A program made the position numbers and the translations under genes. This document shows positions 16,165 through 26,439 of a stretch of DNA of 64,000 bases, one piece after another (positions within the stretch are counted from its first letter, which is position 1; the number at the start of each line of letters is the position of its first letter). The notes under the pieces were generated by a model. The model made no database searches, had not been told where the DNA came from, and saw only the letters and a program-made list of their open reading frames with translations. Where the stretch lies: contig NZ_QMEY01000005.1 of NCBI RefSeq assembly GCF_003315795.1, positions 248,001 to 312,000 of the forward strand, read 5' to 3'. This DNA comes from Spongiactinospora rosea. Lineage in GTDB: Bacteria; Actinomycetota; Actinomycetes; Streptosporangiales; Streptosporangiaceae.

Positions 16165-17355
16165 ATGGCGAATGCGCAGGTGGTGGCGGTGGCCGGGCGG
16201 CAGGTACGGATCACCAGCCCGGACAAGGTGATGTTCCCCGCGACCGGTCACACCAAGCTCGACCTGGTGCGCTACTACCTGGACGTGGCCGGCGGCGCGC
16301 TGCGCGGCGTGGCCGGGCGGCCGATGATCCTCAAGCGGTTCGTGCGCGGCGTGGACGCCGAGGCGTTCTTCCAGAAGCGCGCGCCGGACAAGCGGCCCGA
16401 GTGGATCGAGGTCGCCGAGCTGCGCTACCCGTCGGGACGCTCGGCCGAGGAGGTCGTGGTACGCGACGCCGCCCAGCTCGCCTGGGTGGTCAACCTGGGC
16501 TGCGTCGACCTCAACCCGCACCCGGTCCCGGCCGAGGACCTCGACCACCCCGACGAGCTGCGCATCGACCTGGACCCGGTGCCCGGCGTGGAGTGGCCGC
16601 AGATCGTGCGGGTGGCCCAGGTGGTGCGGCGGGTCCTCACCGACTTCGGCCTGCCCGCCTGGCCCAAGACCTCCGGCTCGCGCGGCTTTCACGTGTACGC
16701 CCGCATCACGCCCCACTGGACCTTCCCGCAGGTGCGCCAGGCGGCCGAGGCCGTGGCCAGGGAGGTCGAAAGCCGTGCCCCGGACCTCGCCACCAGCCGC
16801 TGGTGGAAGGAGGAGCGCCACGGGGTGTTCGTCGACTACAACCAGAACGCCCGCGACCGCACGGTCGCCTCGGCCTACTCCGTGCGGCCCACCCCCGACG
16901 CGCGGGTGTCCACCCCGCTGGCCTGGGACGAGGTGGAGGGGCGGCGGCCCGAAGAGTTCACCATCGACACCGTCCCCGCCAGGTACGCCGAGATCGGCGA
17001 CCCGTGGGCGGACATCGGCCGCGAGCCCGGCTCGCTCACCGGCCTCCTGGACTTCGCCGCCTCACTGCCGCCGCACCCCTCGCAGAAGGGCGAGATCCCG
17101 GTCATCGAGATCGCCAGGGCCCGCACCAGGGCCGAGGCGATGGCGGGCCTGGCCCGCTGGAAGTCCCGCCACCCCGACGTCGCGGCCCGGCTGCGCCCCG
17201 CCGACGTGCTGGTGGACGGCATGCGCGGGCGCAGCTCGGTCTGGTACCGCATCAGGGTCAACCTCCAGCACGTCCCCGAACCGGAGCGGCCCGCCCAGGA
17301 GCCCCTGGAGTCCGACTACGACCCGTGGGCGGCCCTGCGCGGGGGCGACGGGTAA
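16165..17355 (+). CDS. Stand-alone LigD-type polymerase/primase domain protein
   Basis: A 396-residue protein matching the POL domain of bacterial non-homologous end-joining ligase D, an archaeo-eukaryotic primase-fold polymerase. It shows SPDKVMFP at the N-terminus, metal-binding Asp135 and Asp137 in RIDLDPVPG, nucleotide-binding KTSGSRGFHVYARI, and FVDYNQNARDRTVASAYSVRP. These enzymes add (ribo)nucleotides at DNA ends during repair. No Ku, ligase or nuclease domain is in the window, so any NHEJ partners are elsewhere. It starts 4 bp after the M48-like gene. The C-terminal ~90 residues (IEIARARTRAEA onwards) resemble an extension found in other actinomycete homologues, though I cannot name it. 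Confidence 0.88.
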   Translation: MANAQVVAVAGRQVRITSPDKVMFPATGHTKLDLVRYYLDVAGGALRGVAGRPMILKRFVRGVDAEAFFQKRAPDKRPEWIEVAELRYPSGRSAEEVVVRDAAQLAWVVNLGCVDLNPHPVPAEDLDHPDELRIDLDPVPGVEWPQIVRVAQVVRRVLTDFGLPAWPKTSGSRGFHVYARITPHWTFPQVRQAAEAVAREVESRAPDLATSRWWKEERHGVFVDYNQNARDRTVASAYSVRPTPDARVSTPLAWDEVEGRRPEEFTIDTVPARYAEIGDPWADIGREPGSLTGLLDFAASLPPHPSQKGEIPVIEIARARTRAEAMAGLARWKSRHPDVAARLRPADVLVDGMRGRSSVWYRIRVNLQHVPEPERPAQEPLESDYDPWAALRGGDG

Positions 17356-17366
17356 GATCCTGCGGC

Positions 17367-17930
17367 ATGGCCGGGGATTTCGCGGGCGGGATGGTCAGGC
17401 AGGTCTCGTCCAAGGTCGTCTACGCCAACCCGTGGCTGAGCGTCAGAGAAGACGCCATCGAGCGTCCCGACGGGTCGCGCGGCATCTACGGCGTGGTCGA
17501 CAAACCCGACTTCGCGCTGGTCATCCCGGCCGAGCGGGACGGCTTCCACCTGGTGCAGGAGTACCGCTACCCGGTCGGGCGGCGCACCTGGGGCTTCCCG
17601 CAGGGCACGGTCGCCGCGGCGAGCGCCCCCGAGGTCATCGCCGCGACCGAGCTGGCCGAGGAGACCGGGCTGCGGGCCCGCGAGCTGGTCCTGCTCGGCA
17701 CCCTGGACAACGCCCAGGGCACCCTGGCCCAGCGCTTCCACGTCTTCCTGGCCACCGGCCTCACCCCCGGACCGCCGGATCGCGAGGCGGGCGAGCAGGA
17801 CATGATCCAGCGGCACGTTCCGCGCGCCGAGTTCGAGGCGATGGTCCGCGGCGGCGAGGTCACCGACGCCTGCTCGCTGGCCGGTTACGCGTTGCTGCTG
17901 CTGCACGAGGCCGCCGGGCGGGCCGGATGA
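17367..17930 (+). CDS. Nudix hydrolase (ADP-ribose pyrophosphatase-like)
   Basis: 187 residues. The Nudix box region is FPQGTVAAASAPEVIAATELAEETGL: the terminal EEtGL part is intact, but the canonical Arg of REUXEE is Thr, and the spacing after the first Gly is unusual. FHLVQEYRYPVGRRTWGFP is typical of ADP-ribose/nucleoside-diphosphate-sugar pyrophosphatases. It would hydrolyse a nucleoside diphosphate linked to another group. The gene starts 11 bp after the LigD-type gene, probably in the same operon. The ribosome site is weak. The altered box may change metal binding or substrate. Confidence 0.82.
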   Translation: MAGDFAGGMVRQVSSKVVYANPWLSVREDAIERPDGSRGIYGVVDKPDFALVIPAERDGFHLVQEYRYPVGRRTWGFPQGTVAAASAPEVIAATELAEETGLRARELVLLGTLDNAQGTLAQRFHVFLATGLTPGPPDREAGEQDMIQRHVPRAEFEAMVRGGEVTDACSLAGYALLLLHEAAGRAG

Positions 17931-17993
17931 GACGCCCCGCGGTGGGTACGAGGAGCCACGCATCCCCCGTCCGAGACCCAGGGAGTTGTCGTC

Positions 17994-19631
<1,638 letters not shown>

Positions 19632-19671
19632 GGTCCTCCTGGCCGCCGCCGGTGACGGATAGGGTGAAAGC

Positions 19672-20187
19672 GTGGCACAGGTACCGCTCAATGTCCGTGA
19701 ACTCGCCGTCGGCCAGCTCGCCGAGCGCACCGGCGTGGCCGTGTCCACGCTGCACTTCTACGAGGCCAAGGGGCTGATCACCAGCCGCCGTACGGCGGGC
19801 AACCAGCGCCGCTACACCCGCGACACGCTGCGCCGGGTGTCGTTCATCCGGCTGTCGCAGCGGGTGGGCATCCCGCTCACCGACATCAAGGCGGCGCTCG
19901 ACCGGTTGCCGTCGGGCCGCACGCCGACCAGGGAGGACTGGGCGAGCCTGTCCGCCGCCTGGCGTTCCGAGCTGGACCTGCGGATCGAGCGGCTGCTGCA
20001 GCTTCGCGACGACCTCACCGACTGCATCGGCTGCGGCTGCCTGTCGCTGGACCGCTGCCTGCTGGCCAACCCGCACGACCGGCTCGGCGAGGAGGGGCCG
20101 GGGCCGCGCCGGTTGCTGGCCGCGCACTCGCGGGCGCAGGCATGCGGGGCCGGGTGTGGCGCCGGGTGCGAAGAGGAGGCATCCTAA
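19672..20187 (+). CDS. soxR: Redox-sensing MerR-family regulator SoxR
   Basis: A 171-residue MerR-family activator. The winged-helix N-terminus has GQLAERTGVAVSTLHFYEAKGLI. The [2Fe-2S] motif is complete: Cys118, Cys121, Cys123 and Cys129 in CIGCGCLSLDRC. SoxR senses redox-active compounds; in actinomycetes it controls a few genes that handle endogenous redox-active metabolites. This copy has an unusual C-terminal tail with three further Cys residues (ACGAGCGAGC). No target with an obvious SoxR box was identified nearby. The GTG at 19672 gives the family-typical N-terminus. Confidence 0.93.
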   Translation: MAQVPLNVRELAVGQLAERTGVAVSTLHFYEAKGLITSRRTAGNQRRYTRDTLRRVSFIRLSQRVGIPLTDIKAALDRLPSGRTPTREDWASLSAAWRSELDLRIERLLQLRDDLTDCIGCGCLSLDRCLLANPHDRLGEEGPGPRRLLAAHSRAQACGAGCGAGCEEEAS

Positions 20188-20228
20188 GCCGCGGGAAACC
20201 GATGGCAAAGGATTGGTAGCGTCGGATC

Positions 20229-21155
20229 ATGCGACTCGGAGTCCTCGACATCGGTTCCAACACGGTGCACCTGCTCGTCGTGGACGCCCACCGGGGCGCC
20301 AAGCCGCTGCCGGCCTTCTCCCACAAGCTCGAACTCCGCCTCGCCGAGCACCTTGAGGACGGCGGACGGCTGTCCGCGCAGGGGGCCGAGCGGCTGGGCG
20401 GGTTCGTCGAGGAGTCCCGGCAACTGGCCGAGGACAAGGGCGTCGAGGACTTCATGGCCTTCGCGACCTCGGCGGTCCGGGAGGCGGCCAACGGCGAGGA
20501 CGTGCTGGCCACGATCAAGGAGCGGACCGGCGTCTCGGTCCAGGTCCTCACCGGTGAGGACGAGGCGCGGCTGACCTTCCTCGCGGTGCGCAGGTGGTTC
20601 GGCTGGTCATCGGGGCGGCTCCTGGTCTTCGACATCGGCGGCGGCTCGCTGGAGATCGCCGGCGGCATCGACGAGGAGCCCGACGTGGCCGTGTCGCTCC
20701 CGCTCGGGGCGGGGCGGCTGACCCGCGACCGGCTGTCCGCGGACCCGCCGTCCGCGGAGGAGATCCGTGAGCTGCGCAAGCACGTGCGCGCCGAGGTGGC
20801 GCGGGTGGTCGGCGACGTGATCAGGTACGGTGCGCCGGATCGGGCGGTGGCCACGTCCAAGACGTTCCGGCAGCTCGCCAGGATCGCCGGGGCCGCCGAC
20901 TCCGGGGCCGGGCCCTACGCCCGGCGCGCCCTGGAACGAACCGCGCTGCCCGAGCTGGCCGACCGGCTGGCGCGGATGCCCGCCGCCGAGCGCGCCCGGC
21001 TGCCCGGGGTCTCAGAGGGCCGCGCGCCCCAGCTCGCCGCCGGGGCGATCGTGGCCGACGCCGTGATGGACCTGTTCGAGCTGACCGAGCTGGACGTGTG
21101 CCCGTGGGCGCTGCGCGAGGGCGTGATACTGCGCCGGCTGGACGTCATGCCCTGA
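20229..21155 (+). CDS. Ppx/GppA-family exopolyphosphatase
   Basis: A 308-residue actin-like ASKHA phosphatase. It has the phosphate-1 motif [13 protein letters not shown] at the N-terminus and the phosphate-2 motif [14 protein letters not shown] in the middle. Members hydrolyse polyphosphate or (p)ppGpp. The short length, without the C-terminal HD-like domain of E. coli Ppx, matches the two-domain actinobacterial type (as in mycobacterial Ppx1). The gene stands alone, 41 bp after soxR. Confidence 0.92.
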   Translation: MRLGVLDIGSNTVHLLVVDAHRGAKPLPAFSHKLELRLAEHLEDGGRLSAQGAERLGGFVEESRQLAEDKGVEDFMAFATSAVREAANGEDVLATIKERTGVSVQVLTGEDEARLTFLAVRRWFGWSSGRLLVFDIGGGSLEIAGGIDEEPDVAVSLPLGAGRLTRDRLSADPPSAEEIRELRKHVRAEVARVVGDVIRYGAPDRAVATSKTFRQLARIAGAADSGAGPYARRALERTALPELADRLARMPAAERARLPGVSEGRAPQLAAGAIVADAVMDLFELTELDVCPWALREGVILRRLDVMP

Positions 21156-21170
21156 GCGGGCCGCGGCGGA

Positions 21171-21344
21171 TCAGGCGTTCTCGCCGCGGCCGCTCCGGGC
21201 CAGCCGCATCACGACCCCGGCGACGACGGCGATGAGGCCGATGATGAGGGCCCACTTCAGCAGGGTGCCGAAGAGCCCGATCACCCAGCTCAGCATGATG
21301 AACCCGACGATGACGGCGGCGATGGCAAGCAGAATTCGTCCCAT
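21171..21344 (-). CDS. Small membrane protein
   Basis: A 57-residue protein made almost wholly of two hydrophobic helices (about 3-20 and 25-47), ending in a basic RLARSGRGENA tail. It starts MGRILLAIAAVIVGF. GGTGGGA lies just before the ATG; a GTG three codons upstream (21353) is an alternative. Similar short Gly/Ala-rich membrane proteins are common and uncharacterised in actinomycetes. It is convergent with the Ppx/GppA gene. Confidence 0.65.
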   Translation of the reverse strand: MGRILLAIAAVIVGFIMLSWVIGLFGTLLKWALIIGLIAVVAGVVMRLARSGRGENA

Positions 21345-21430
21345 GAGTCCCACCGTAGGCGGCCCACCGGCGATCTGAGCGCGGTGGCGGGGGAAGTCAG
21401 GGTCGATTCAGGGTTCTCCATGAGAGCGTG

Positions 21431-21446
21431 ATCTACATTGTAAAGG
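21431..21446. repeat. 16-bp repeat ATCTACATTGTAAAGG, copy 1
   Basis: Exact match to 56268-56283; its first part (CTACATTGTAA) also occurs inside operator A at 972-982. It contains TACAnTGTA, a small dyad. It lies in the intergenic region about 80 bp before the DUF72 gene and 90 bp before the divergent small membrane protein gene. Confidence 0.6.
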
Positions 21447-21523
21447 CGCTGGCTTCGGTGGCTCTCGGCAAGTCACGCCAACCTGACGGTCATGGACGGC
21501 GCGAGCGGGGTAGGAGCAGGTTC

Positions 21524-22309
21524 GTGCGCGTCTTCCTGGGGACCTCCGGCTGGCAGTACGCCGACTGGCGCGGGGTCCTCTACCCGGAAGGGGTGCCCGC
21601 GCGGCTGTGGCTGGAGCGCTATGCGCAATCCTTCGGCACGGTGGAGAACAACAACTCCTTCTACCGGCTGCCCTCCAGGGAGACCTTCGCGAGCTGGCGC
21701 GAGCGCACCCCCGAGGGTTTCGTGATGGCCGTGAAGGCCAGCCGCTACCTCACCCACACCAAACGGCTGAAGGACCCGCGCGAGCCGGTCGAGCGGCTGC
21801 TCGGGGCGGCGGAGGGCCTGGGCGACCGGCTCGGGCCGATCCTGCTCCAGCTTCCGCCGACCCTGCGCCTCGACCTCGGGCTGCTCACCGGCTGCCTGGA
21901 CTGCTTTCCGCGGGGCGTGCGCGTGGCGGTCGAGCCGCGGCACCCTTCGTGGTGGGAGGGTGCGGCAGGGGAGCGGGTCCGCGCCGGGCTGGCGGCCCAC
22001 GGGGCCGCGCTGTGCTGGGCCGACCGGCGCGAACACGCGCTCACGCCGCTGTGGCGCACCGCGCCGTGGGGGTATCTGCGCCTGCACGAGGGGGCGGCGG
22101 GCCCGTGGCCGTCGTACGGCGACGCGTCGCTCGCCCGGTGGATCACGCGACTTGGAGAGACATGGAACGACGAGGCCGATCAGGAGGCCGCCGTGTACGT
22201 CTACTTCAACAACGACCAGGGCGGTGCGGCCGTGCGCGACGCGACCCGATTCGCCGCGCTGGCCGGGGAATCGGGGCACGCGATCGAGTGGGCGAGATCA
22301 ACCTGCTGA
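21524..22309 (+). CDS. DUF72 (YecE-like) TIM-barrel protein
   Basis: 261 residues with the DUF72 signature: VFLGTSGWQYADWRG at the start, FGTVENNNSFYRLP, and VKASRYLTHTKRL. The family is a TIM barrel of uncertain function, and no catalytic role is established that I can name. The GTG start at 21524 follows TAGGAGCAGG. An in-frame ATG at 21428 adds a low-complexity N-terminus and is less likely. The 16-bp repeat at 21431-21446 lies in its upstream region. Confidence 0.88.
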   Translation: MRVFLGTSGWQYADWRGVLYPEGVPARLWLERYAQSFGTVENNNSFYRLPSRETFASWRERTPEGFVMAVKASRYLTHTKRLKDPREPVERLLGAAEGLGDRLGPILLQLPPTLRLDLGLLTGCLDCFPRGVRVAVEPRHPSWWEGAAGERVRAGLAAHGAALCWADRREHALTPLWRTAPWGYLRLHEGAAGPWPSYGDASLARWITRLGETWNDEADQEAAVYVYFNNDQGGAAVRDATRFAALAGESGHAIEWARSTC

Positions 22310-22385
22310 TAGGGTTCATACGCCGAATAATGGTGTCTGAAGGGGGCAGCATCGTCGTTCGAGCGTGCGAGGGAGGATGCCGGCG

Positions 22386-22922
22386 ATGATGTGGCAAATG
22401 GTGGGGACGGCCATCTCGCTTGCCCTGGTCTTCCTGATGGTCCCGCTGGCGCTGGGGGCCATCTCGTTGATCACGCTGGCGGTGCTCGCCGTGCTGGCCA
22501 AGCGGACCGGAGGTCTCGAACGCCCGCAGGCGCCCGAGCCCGCGCTCATCGTGCTGATGTTCCGCTCCGTCTTCCGCGCGGTCTTCCGGGCCCCGGGCCG
22601 TCTGTTCCGCTTCGGCGATCGGGGCGGGCGCGGCGCGGCGCACCCCGCGCCCGGTGCTTCCGGCACGACCCGCCGGGCCAGGCGCGACGCGCTGCCGGTC
22701 ACCCTGTCCGTGCCGGAGTCGAGGCCGTCCGCCGAGCAGGGCTCAGAAGATGCGGCCAAGGCCGGCGGCCGGGCGGAGGCGGAGCTCCGCCCCAACGGGC
22801 ACGGCCCGTCGGCGGGCGCGCGGGCGGCGCGTCCGGGCAAGCGGGTCAATGGTGGTTCAGCGGGTAGTGCAGGGTCCGGGCGGGGGCGTCCTCGGCGTAG
22901 CGCAGGGATTTCTCCACGCTGA
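22386..22922 (+). CDS. Putative membrane protein with disordered basic tail
   Basis: 178 residues. One or two hydrophobic N-terminal segments (MMWQMVGTAISLALVFLMVP and the following LGAISLITLAVLAVLA) are followed by a long Arg/Gly/Ala-rich tail without recognised domains. GGGAGG lies 9 nt before the ATG. The last 77 bp overlap the convergent ATPase gene, so the tail may be longer than functionally needed, or the annotated end may reflect relaxed constraint. Function unknown. Confidence 0.5.
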   Translation: MMWQMVGTAISLALVFLMVPLALGAISLITLAVLAVLAKRTGGLERPQAPEPALIVLMFRSVFRAVFRAPGRLFRFGDRGGRGAAHPAPGASGTTRRARRDALPVTLSVPESRPSAEQGSEDAAKAGGRAEAELRPNGHGPSAGARAARPGKRVNGGSAGSAGSGRGRPRRSAGISPR

Positions 22923-23292
22923 CCTCTGAGCCGTCTCCGTGGCTGGAGATGTGCATGTCGTCGGCGAGGGCGCGCATGATCTGCAGGCCCCGGCCGTGTT
23001 CGGAGATCGTGGGGACGGTCCGGTGGTTCATCGTGCCGGGGTCGAAGCCCTGGCCATGATCCAGGATCTTGATGGTGCAGTGCTCCTCGTCGAGCGCGGC
23101 GCTGACGGTGTACTCCTTGCTCGGGGCGGCGTGCTTGACGACATTCGAGCATGCCTCGGACAGGATGATCCGGATGTCGTCGCGGATGGGCGGCACCACG
23201 CCCAGCGTCCGCAGGGCCGCGTCCACGAGTTGCCTGATGAAGGGGACGCTCGAAGCGTCCCTTGGCAGTCGGAGCGCGATCCTCGCTTCCAT
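22846..23292 (-). CDS. RsbW/SpoIIAB-like GHKL ATP-binding protein (anti-sigma-type kinase)
   Basis: A 148-residue single-domain GHKL ATPase. The N box ILSEACSNVVKHA, G1 box ILDHGQGFDP and G2 box EHGRGLQIM are intact. Such proteins act as anti-sigma factors that bind a sigma factor and phosphorylate an anti-anti-sigma factor; actinomycetes have many with unknown partners. No sigma or STAS gene is adjacent, so the target is unknown. It begins MEARIALRLPRDASSV. It overlaps the convergent membrane-protein gene by 77 bp. Confidence 0.9.
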   Translation of the reverse strand: MEARIALRLPRDASSVPFIRQLVDAALRTLGVVPPIRDDIRIILSEACSNVVKHAAPSKEYTVSAALDEEHCTIKILDHGQGFDPGTMNHRTVPTISEHGRGLQIMRALADDMHISSHGDGSEVSVEKSLRYAEDAPARTLHYPLNHH

Positions 23293-23347
23293 GCCTTCGC
23301 AACTGCCCGCGTGTGTCCCGATAAACGTGCTGTGGCGGGGCGGCGGG

Positions 23348-23899
23348 TCAGTCGGAGACCAGTTCCAGTGCCACTTCCAGGGCGGCCTGCCGGTACTCCT
23401 CCGGGTCGCCCGCCTCGGCCATCTGGAAGACGTGACCGGCGTGCAGGCTGAACAGCGCCATCGTCCGCTTGAGCCGGGTGGCGAGCGGTTCGCCGGGCGA
23501 GTGCAGCACCTTGCTGAGCTCGATCATGGTGTCGCGGTTCTTGTGGGTGACGGGGTGGTCGCGAAGGGCCGTCTGGTTGCGCTCGAAGAAGCGCATCACG
23601 TCGGAGTATCGCAGGTCGTGCAGGTCGGCGGCGTAGCGGCGGACGACCTCGCGGCGGGTCTCCAGGGTGGCGGGCTGCGACCGCGCCCAGTCCAGTAGCC
23701 CGCGCAGGCGTGCCAGGCGGGTCTCGGCGAGGCCGGCCACGATCTCGTCCTTGGACTTGAAGTGGTAGTACAGGGCGGCCTTGGTCACGCCCAGCTTCTC
23801 GGCGATCTCGCGCAGCGACGTGGCCTCGTAGCCCTTCTCGTTGAAGAGCGTGAGAGCGACCTGCTCGATTCGGTGCCGAGTGTCGGAACTTTCCCTCAT
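23348..23899 (-). CDS. TetR-family repressor, divergent from an MFS exporter
   Basis: A 183-residue TetR protein. The N-terminal helix-turn-helix (about 7-50) reads RIEQVALTLFNEKGYEATSL...LGVTKAALYYHF. The C-terminal part is the usual helical ligand-binding domain. The ATG at 23899 follows AAGGAGG at 12-nt spacing. The divergent MFS gene and two matching palindromes between them indicate the usual arrangement: the repressor controls itself and the exporter, with release on binding an exported drug or metabolite. Confidence 0.92.
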   Translation of the reverse strand: MRESSDTRHRIEQVALTLFNEKGYEATSLREIAEKLGVTKAALYYHFKSKDEIVAGLAETRLARLRGLLDWARSQPATLETRREVVRRYAADLHDLRYSDVMRFFERNQTALRDHPVTHKNRDTMIELSKVLHSPGEPLATRLKRTMALFSLHAGHVFQMAEAGDPEEYRQAALEVALELVSD

Positions 23900-23922
23900 G
23901 TCTGGGGTTTGCCTCCTTATTA

Positions 23923-23986
23923 ACTTGACGGCCGGCAAGTAAGCGTTCTAGGGTCCAGCATACCGTAAGCTAGCCGGTCGGCAAGT
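23923..23986. promoter_or_regulatory. Two TetR-type operators between the repressor and MFS genes
   Basis: Site 1, ACTTGACGGCCGGCAAGT (23923-23940), is a near-perfect 18-bp palindrome 24 bp before the TetR start. Site 2 (23969-23986) matches it at about 14 of 18 positions and keeps the CAAGT right arm; it lies just before the MFS gene. Centres are 46 bp apart. The layout suggests joint repression of both genes. Confidence 0.7.
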
Positions 23987-24013
23987 AAGTAAGATCTTTT
24001 AGGGGGTGTACCG

Positions 24014-25600
24014 GTGAAGGATGCCAGACAAGAACCCGAGGCCATGCCCGGGCGGCGCCGGGAAGTGATGATCGTGCTGCCCGGGCTGATGCTGGCGATG
24101 GTCCTGGCGATGCTGGACAACATGGTCGTCGGTACCGCGATGCCGCGCATCGTCGGTGAGCTGGGCGGCCTCGACCACCTGTCCTGGGTGGTCACCGCCT
24201 ATATTCTCGGCACCACGGTCTCCACGCCGATCTGGGGCAAGATCGGCGACCTGTACGGCAGGAAGAACATCTTCCTGATCTCGATCGCGGTGTTCATGGT
24301 GGGGTCGGCCCTGTGCGGCATGGCCGGATCGACGCTGTTCGGCGGGCCGGGCGGCGGGATGGCGGAGCTGATCGCCTTCCGCGCGCTGCAGGGCCTCGGC
24401 GCGGGCGGCCTCATGGTCACCGCGATGGCGATCATCGGCGACCTCGTCCCGCCCCGCGAGCGCGGGCAGTACCAGGGCATGATGGCCGGGGTCATGTCCC
24501 TGGCGATGATCGCCGGGCCGCTGGTCGGCGGGTTCATCACCGACCACCTGGACTGGCGCTGGGCGTTCTACGTGAACCTGCCGCTGGGCGGCGCGGCGCT
24601 GCTGCTCCTGGCGCTGCGGCTGAAACTGCCCAAGCTCCGCACCGAGCACCGCATCGACTGGGTCGGCGCGATCCTGCTCTCCATCGGCATCACCGCGCTG
24701 GTCCTGATCACCACCTGGGGCGGCAACCAGTACGAGTGGGCGTCCCCGCAGATCATCGGGCTGGCCGTGGTCGCGATCGCGGCGCTGGGGGCGTTCGTCC
24801 CGGTCGAGTTCCGGGCGGCCGAGCCGATCATGCCGCTGGGCCTGTTCAAGATCCGCAACTTCTCGCTGATCTCGCTGCTCGGCTTCCTACTCGGCTTCGC
24901 GATGTTCGGGGCGATCACGTTCCTGCCGCTCTACCAGCAGACCGTCCAGGGGGCCTCGGCCACCAACTCCGGGCTGCTCCTGCTGCCGATGATGGCGGCG
25001 GCCATGGTCGTCTCGCTGATCGTGGGCCGGGCGATCACCCGTACGGGCAGGTACAAGGTCTATCCGGTGGTCGGCGGCGTGGTGATGGCGGTGGGCATGG
25101 TGTTGCTGTCCACCCAGGACGTGACCACGCCGACCTGGCTGACCAGCGTGTACATCGCCGTGCTCGGCCTTGGCATGGGCTTTTTGATGCAGACCACGCT
25201 GCTGATCGCGCAGAACAGCGTCGCGCAGCGGGACCTCGGGGTGGCCAGCAGCGCGGCGACCTTCTTCCGGTCCATCGGCGGGTCGTTCGGCGTCTCGCTG
25301 TTCGGCGCGGTGTTCAACAACCAGCTGGTCGCCGGGCTGACCGACCGCCTCGGACCCTCGGCGGAACGGCTGGCCGCGCAGGGCGGCCAGGTGAGCCCGG
25401 CCGCGCTGGCCCAGCTGCCGCCGCCGGTGCGCACCGGCTTCCTGGAGTCGCTGGCCTCGGCGATCTCCGGCGTGTTCGGGTGGGCCATCGTGTTCGCGGC
25501 GCTGATCCCGGTGCTGGCGATGTTCATCAGGGAGGACCCGCTGCGCGGATCGCCCGCGGCCCCGGTCGACGCCGAGCCGGCCAAGGCGGCGCTGCACTGA
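24014..25600 (+). CDS. MFS multidrug exporter, DHA2 (14-TM, EmrB/QacA) family
   Basis: A 528-residue inner-membrane proton antiporter with about 14 hydrophobic segments. Early motifs LDNMVVGTAMPRIVGEL (antiporter motif D1) and GKIGDLYGRKNIF (motif A) are typical of the EmrB/QacA group; GPLVGGFITDHLDWRWAFYVNLPLG is motif C/D2-like. The GTG at 24014 follows AGGGGG. It is divergent from its presumed TetR repressor. The exported compound cannot be predicted. Confidence 0.93.
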   Translation: MKDARQEPEAMPGRRREVMIVLPGLMLAMVLAMLDNMVVGTAMPRIVGELGGLDHLSWVVTAYILGTTVSTPIWGKIGDLYGRKNIFLISIAVFMVGSALCGMAGSTLFGGPGGGMAELIAFRALQGLGAGGLMVTAMAIIGDLVPPRERGQYQGMMAGVMSLAMIAGPLVGGFITDHLDWRWAFYVNLPLGGAALLLLALRLKLPKLRTEHRIDWVGAILLSIGITALVLITTWGGNQYEWASPQIIGLAVVAIAALGAFVPVEFRAAEPIMPLGLFKIRNFSLISLLGFLLGFAMFGAITFLPLYQQTVQGASATNSGLLLLPMMAAAMVVSLIVGRAITRTGRYKVYPVVGGVVMAVGMVLLSTQDVTTPTWLTSVYIAVLGLGMGFLMQTTLLIAQNSVAQRDLGVASSAATFFRSIGGSFGVSLFGAVFNNQLVAGLTDRLGPSAERLAAQGGQVSPAALAQLPPPVRTGFLESLASAISGVFGWAIVFAALIPVLAMFIREDPLRGSPAAPVDAEPAKAALH

Positions 25601-25688
25601 CCTTCCGGCATCCCCGGGCGGGTCCCGTTACGCCTCCGGGCGGCGGGGCAGCAGGCGGGTGACGGGGAAGCACATCAGGGAGGTCGCC

Positions 25689-26384
25689 GTGAGCAGGAAC
25701 ATTCCCGAGCCGGACCCTCGGTCCCGCGCCGAGGACGAGGGCATTCCCGACCTCCAGGACGGCACGCCGGCGGCGCGGTGGGCGGTGGACCCGCAGGAGG
25801 CCCCGCTGCCCGGCGACCGCCCAGAGGCCGTCGAGGACTATGGCACCACGCGCGAGGAACAGCGCGCGGGCGAATCGCTCGACGGCCGCCTGGAAAGGGA
25901 GGCCCCCGAGCCGGAGGCGGTCTTCGGCGGCCCGCTCGACGGCGGCGCGCCGGAGGGCGGCACGGTGGCGGAGCGGGAGCTGGAGGGCGACGACATCGCC
26001 CCGCCCGGCGACGTCCCGCCGGGCGCGCCGCCGGAGGACGTACGCGAGGCCGGGCCGCCACCGGACCCGGACTGGGACGAGCCCGCAGGGCGGCCCGCCG
26101 GGGTGACCGACGACGGGCTGAGCGAGACGGGCGGTCTCGGCGTCGGTTCGGACCTGGACACCTCCTTCGAGCCGGACGCGGGCCTCGACCCCGAGTGGCC
26201 CGCCCAGCCCGAGGAGCCCTCGGGCGCCGTGTGGGACACCCCGCGTCCCGCGGGCCGGCTCGTGGAGCCCGACGAGGGGGTGCGCGCCGACACCGAGAAG
26301 GACGAGATCGCCAGGGAGGTCGGCCCGGACGGCGGCGGCTTCAGCGCCGAGGAGGCCGCGATGCACGTCGATGACGTGGAGTGA
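25689..26384 (+). CDS. DUF5709-like acidic protein
   Basis: 231 residues, strongly acidic and Pro/Gly-rich, without membrane helices. The opening NIPEPDPRSRAEDEGIPDLQ, followed by WAVDPQEAPLPGDRPEAVEDYGTT, matches what I recall of the DUF5709 family of actinomycete proteins, whose role is unknown. The end (GFSAEEAAMHVDDV) is also conserved in style. The GTG at 25689 follows CAGGGAGG. It is monocistronic by spacing and is likely soluble and largely disordered. Confidence 0.75.
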   Translation: MSRNIPEPDPRSRAEDEGIPDLQDGTPAARWAVDPQEAPLPGDRPEAVEDYGTTREEQRAGESLDGRLEREAPEPEAVFGGPLDGGAPEGGTVAERELEGDDIAPPGDVPPGAPPEDVREAGPPPDPDWDEPAGRPAGVTDDGLSETGGLGVGSDLDTSFEPDAGLDPEWPAQPEEPSGAVWDTPRPAGRLVEPDEGVRADTEKDEIAREVGPDGGGFSAEEAAMHVDDVE

Positions 26385-26439
26385 ACGGACGCGGCGGGTG
26401 GCGGGGGCGGCTTTCGCGGGCCGGGCCCGCCCGGCCCGT

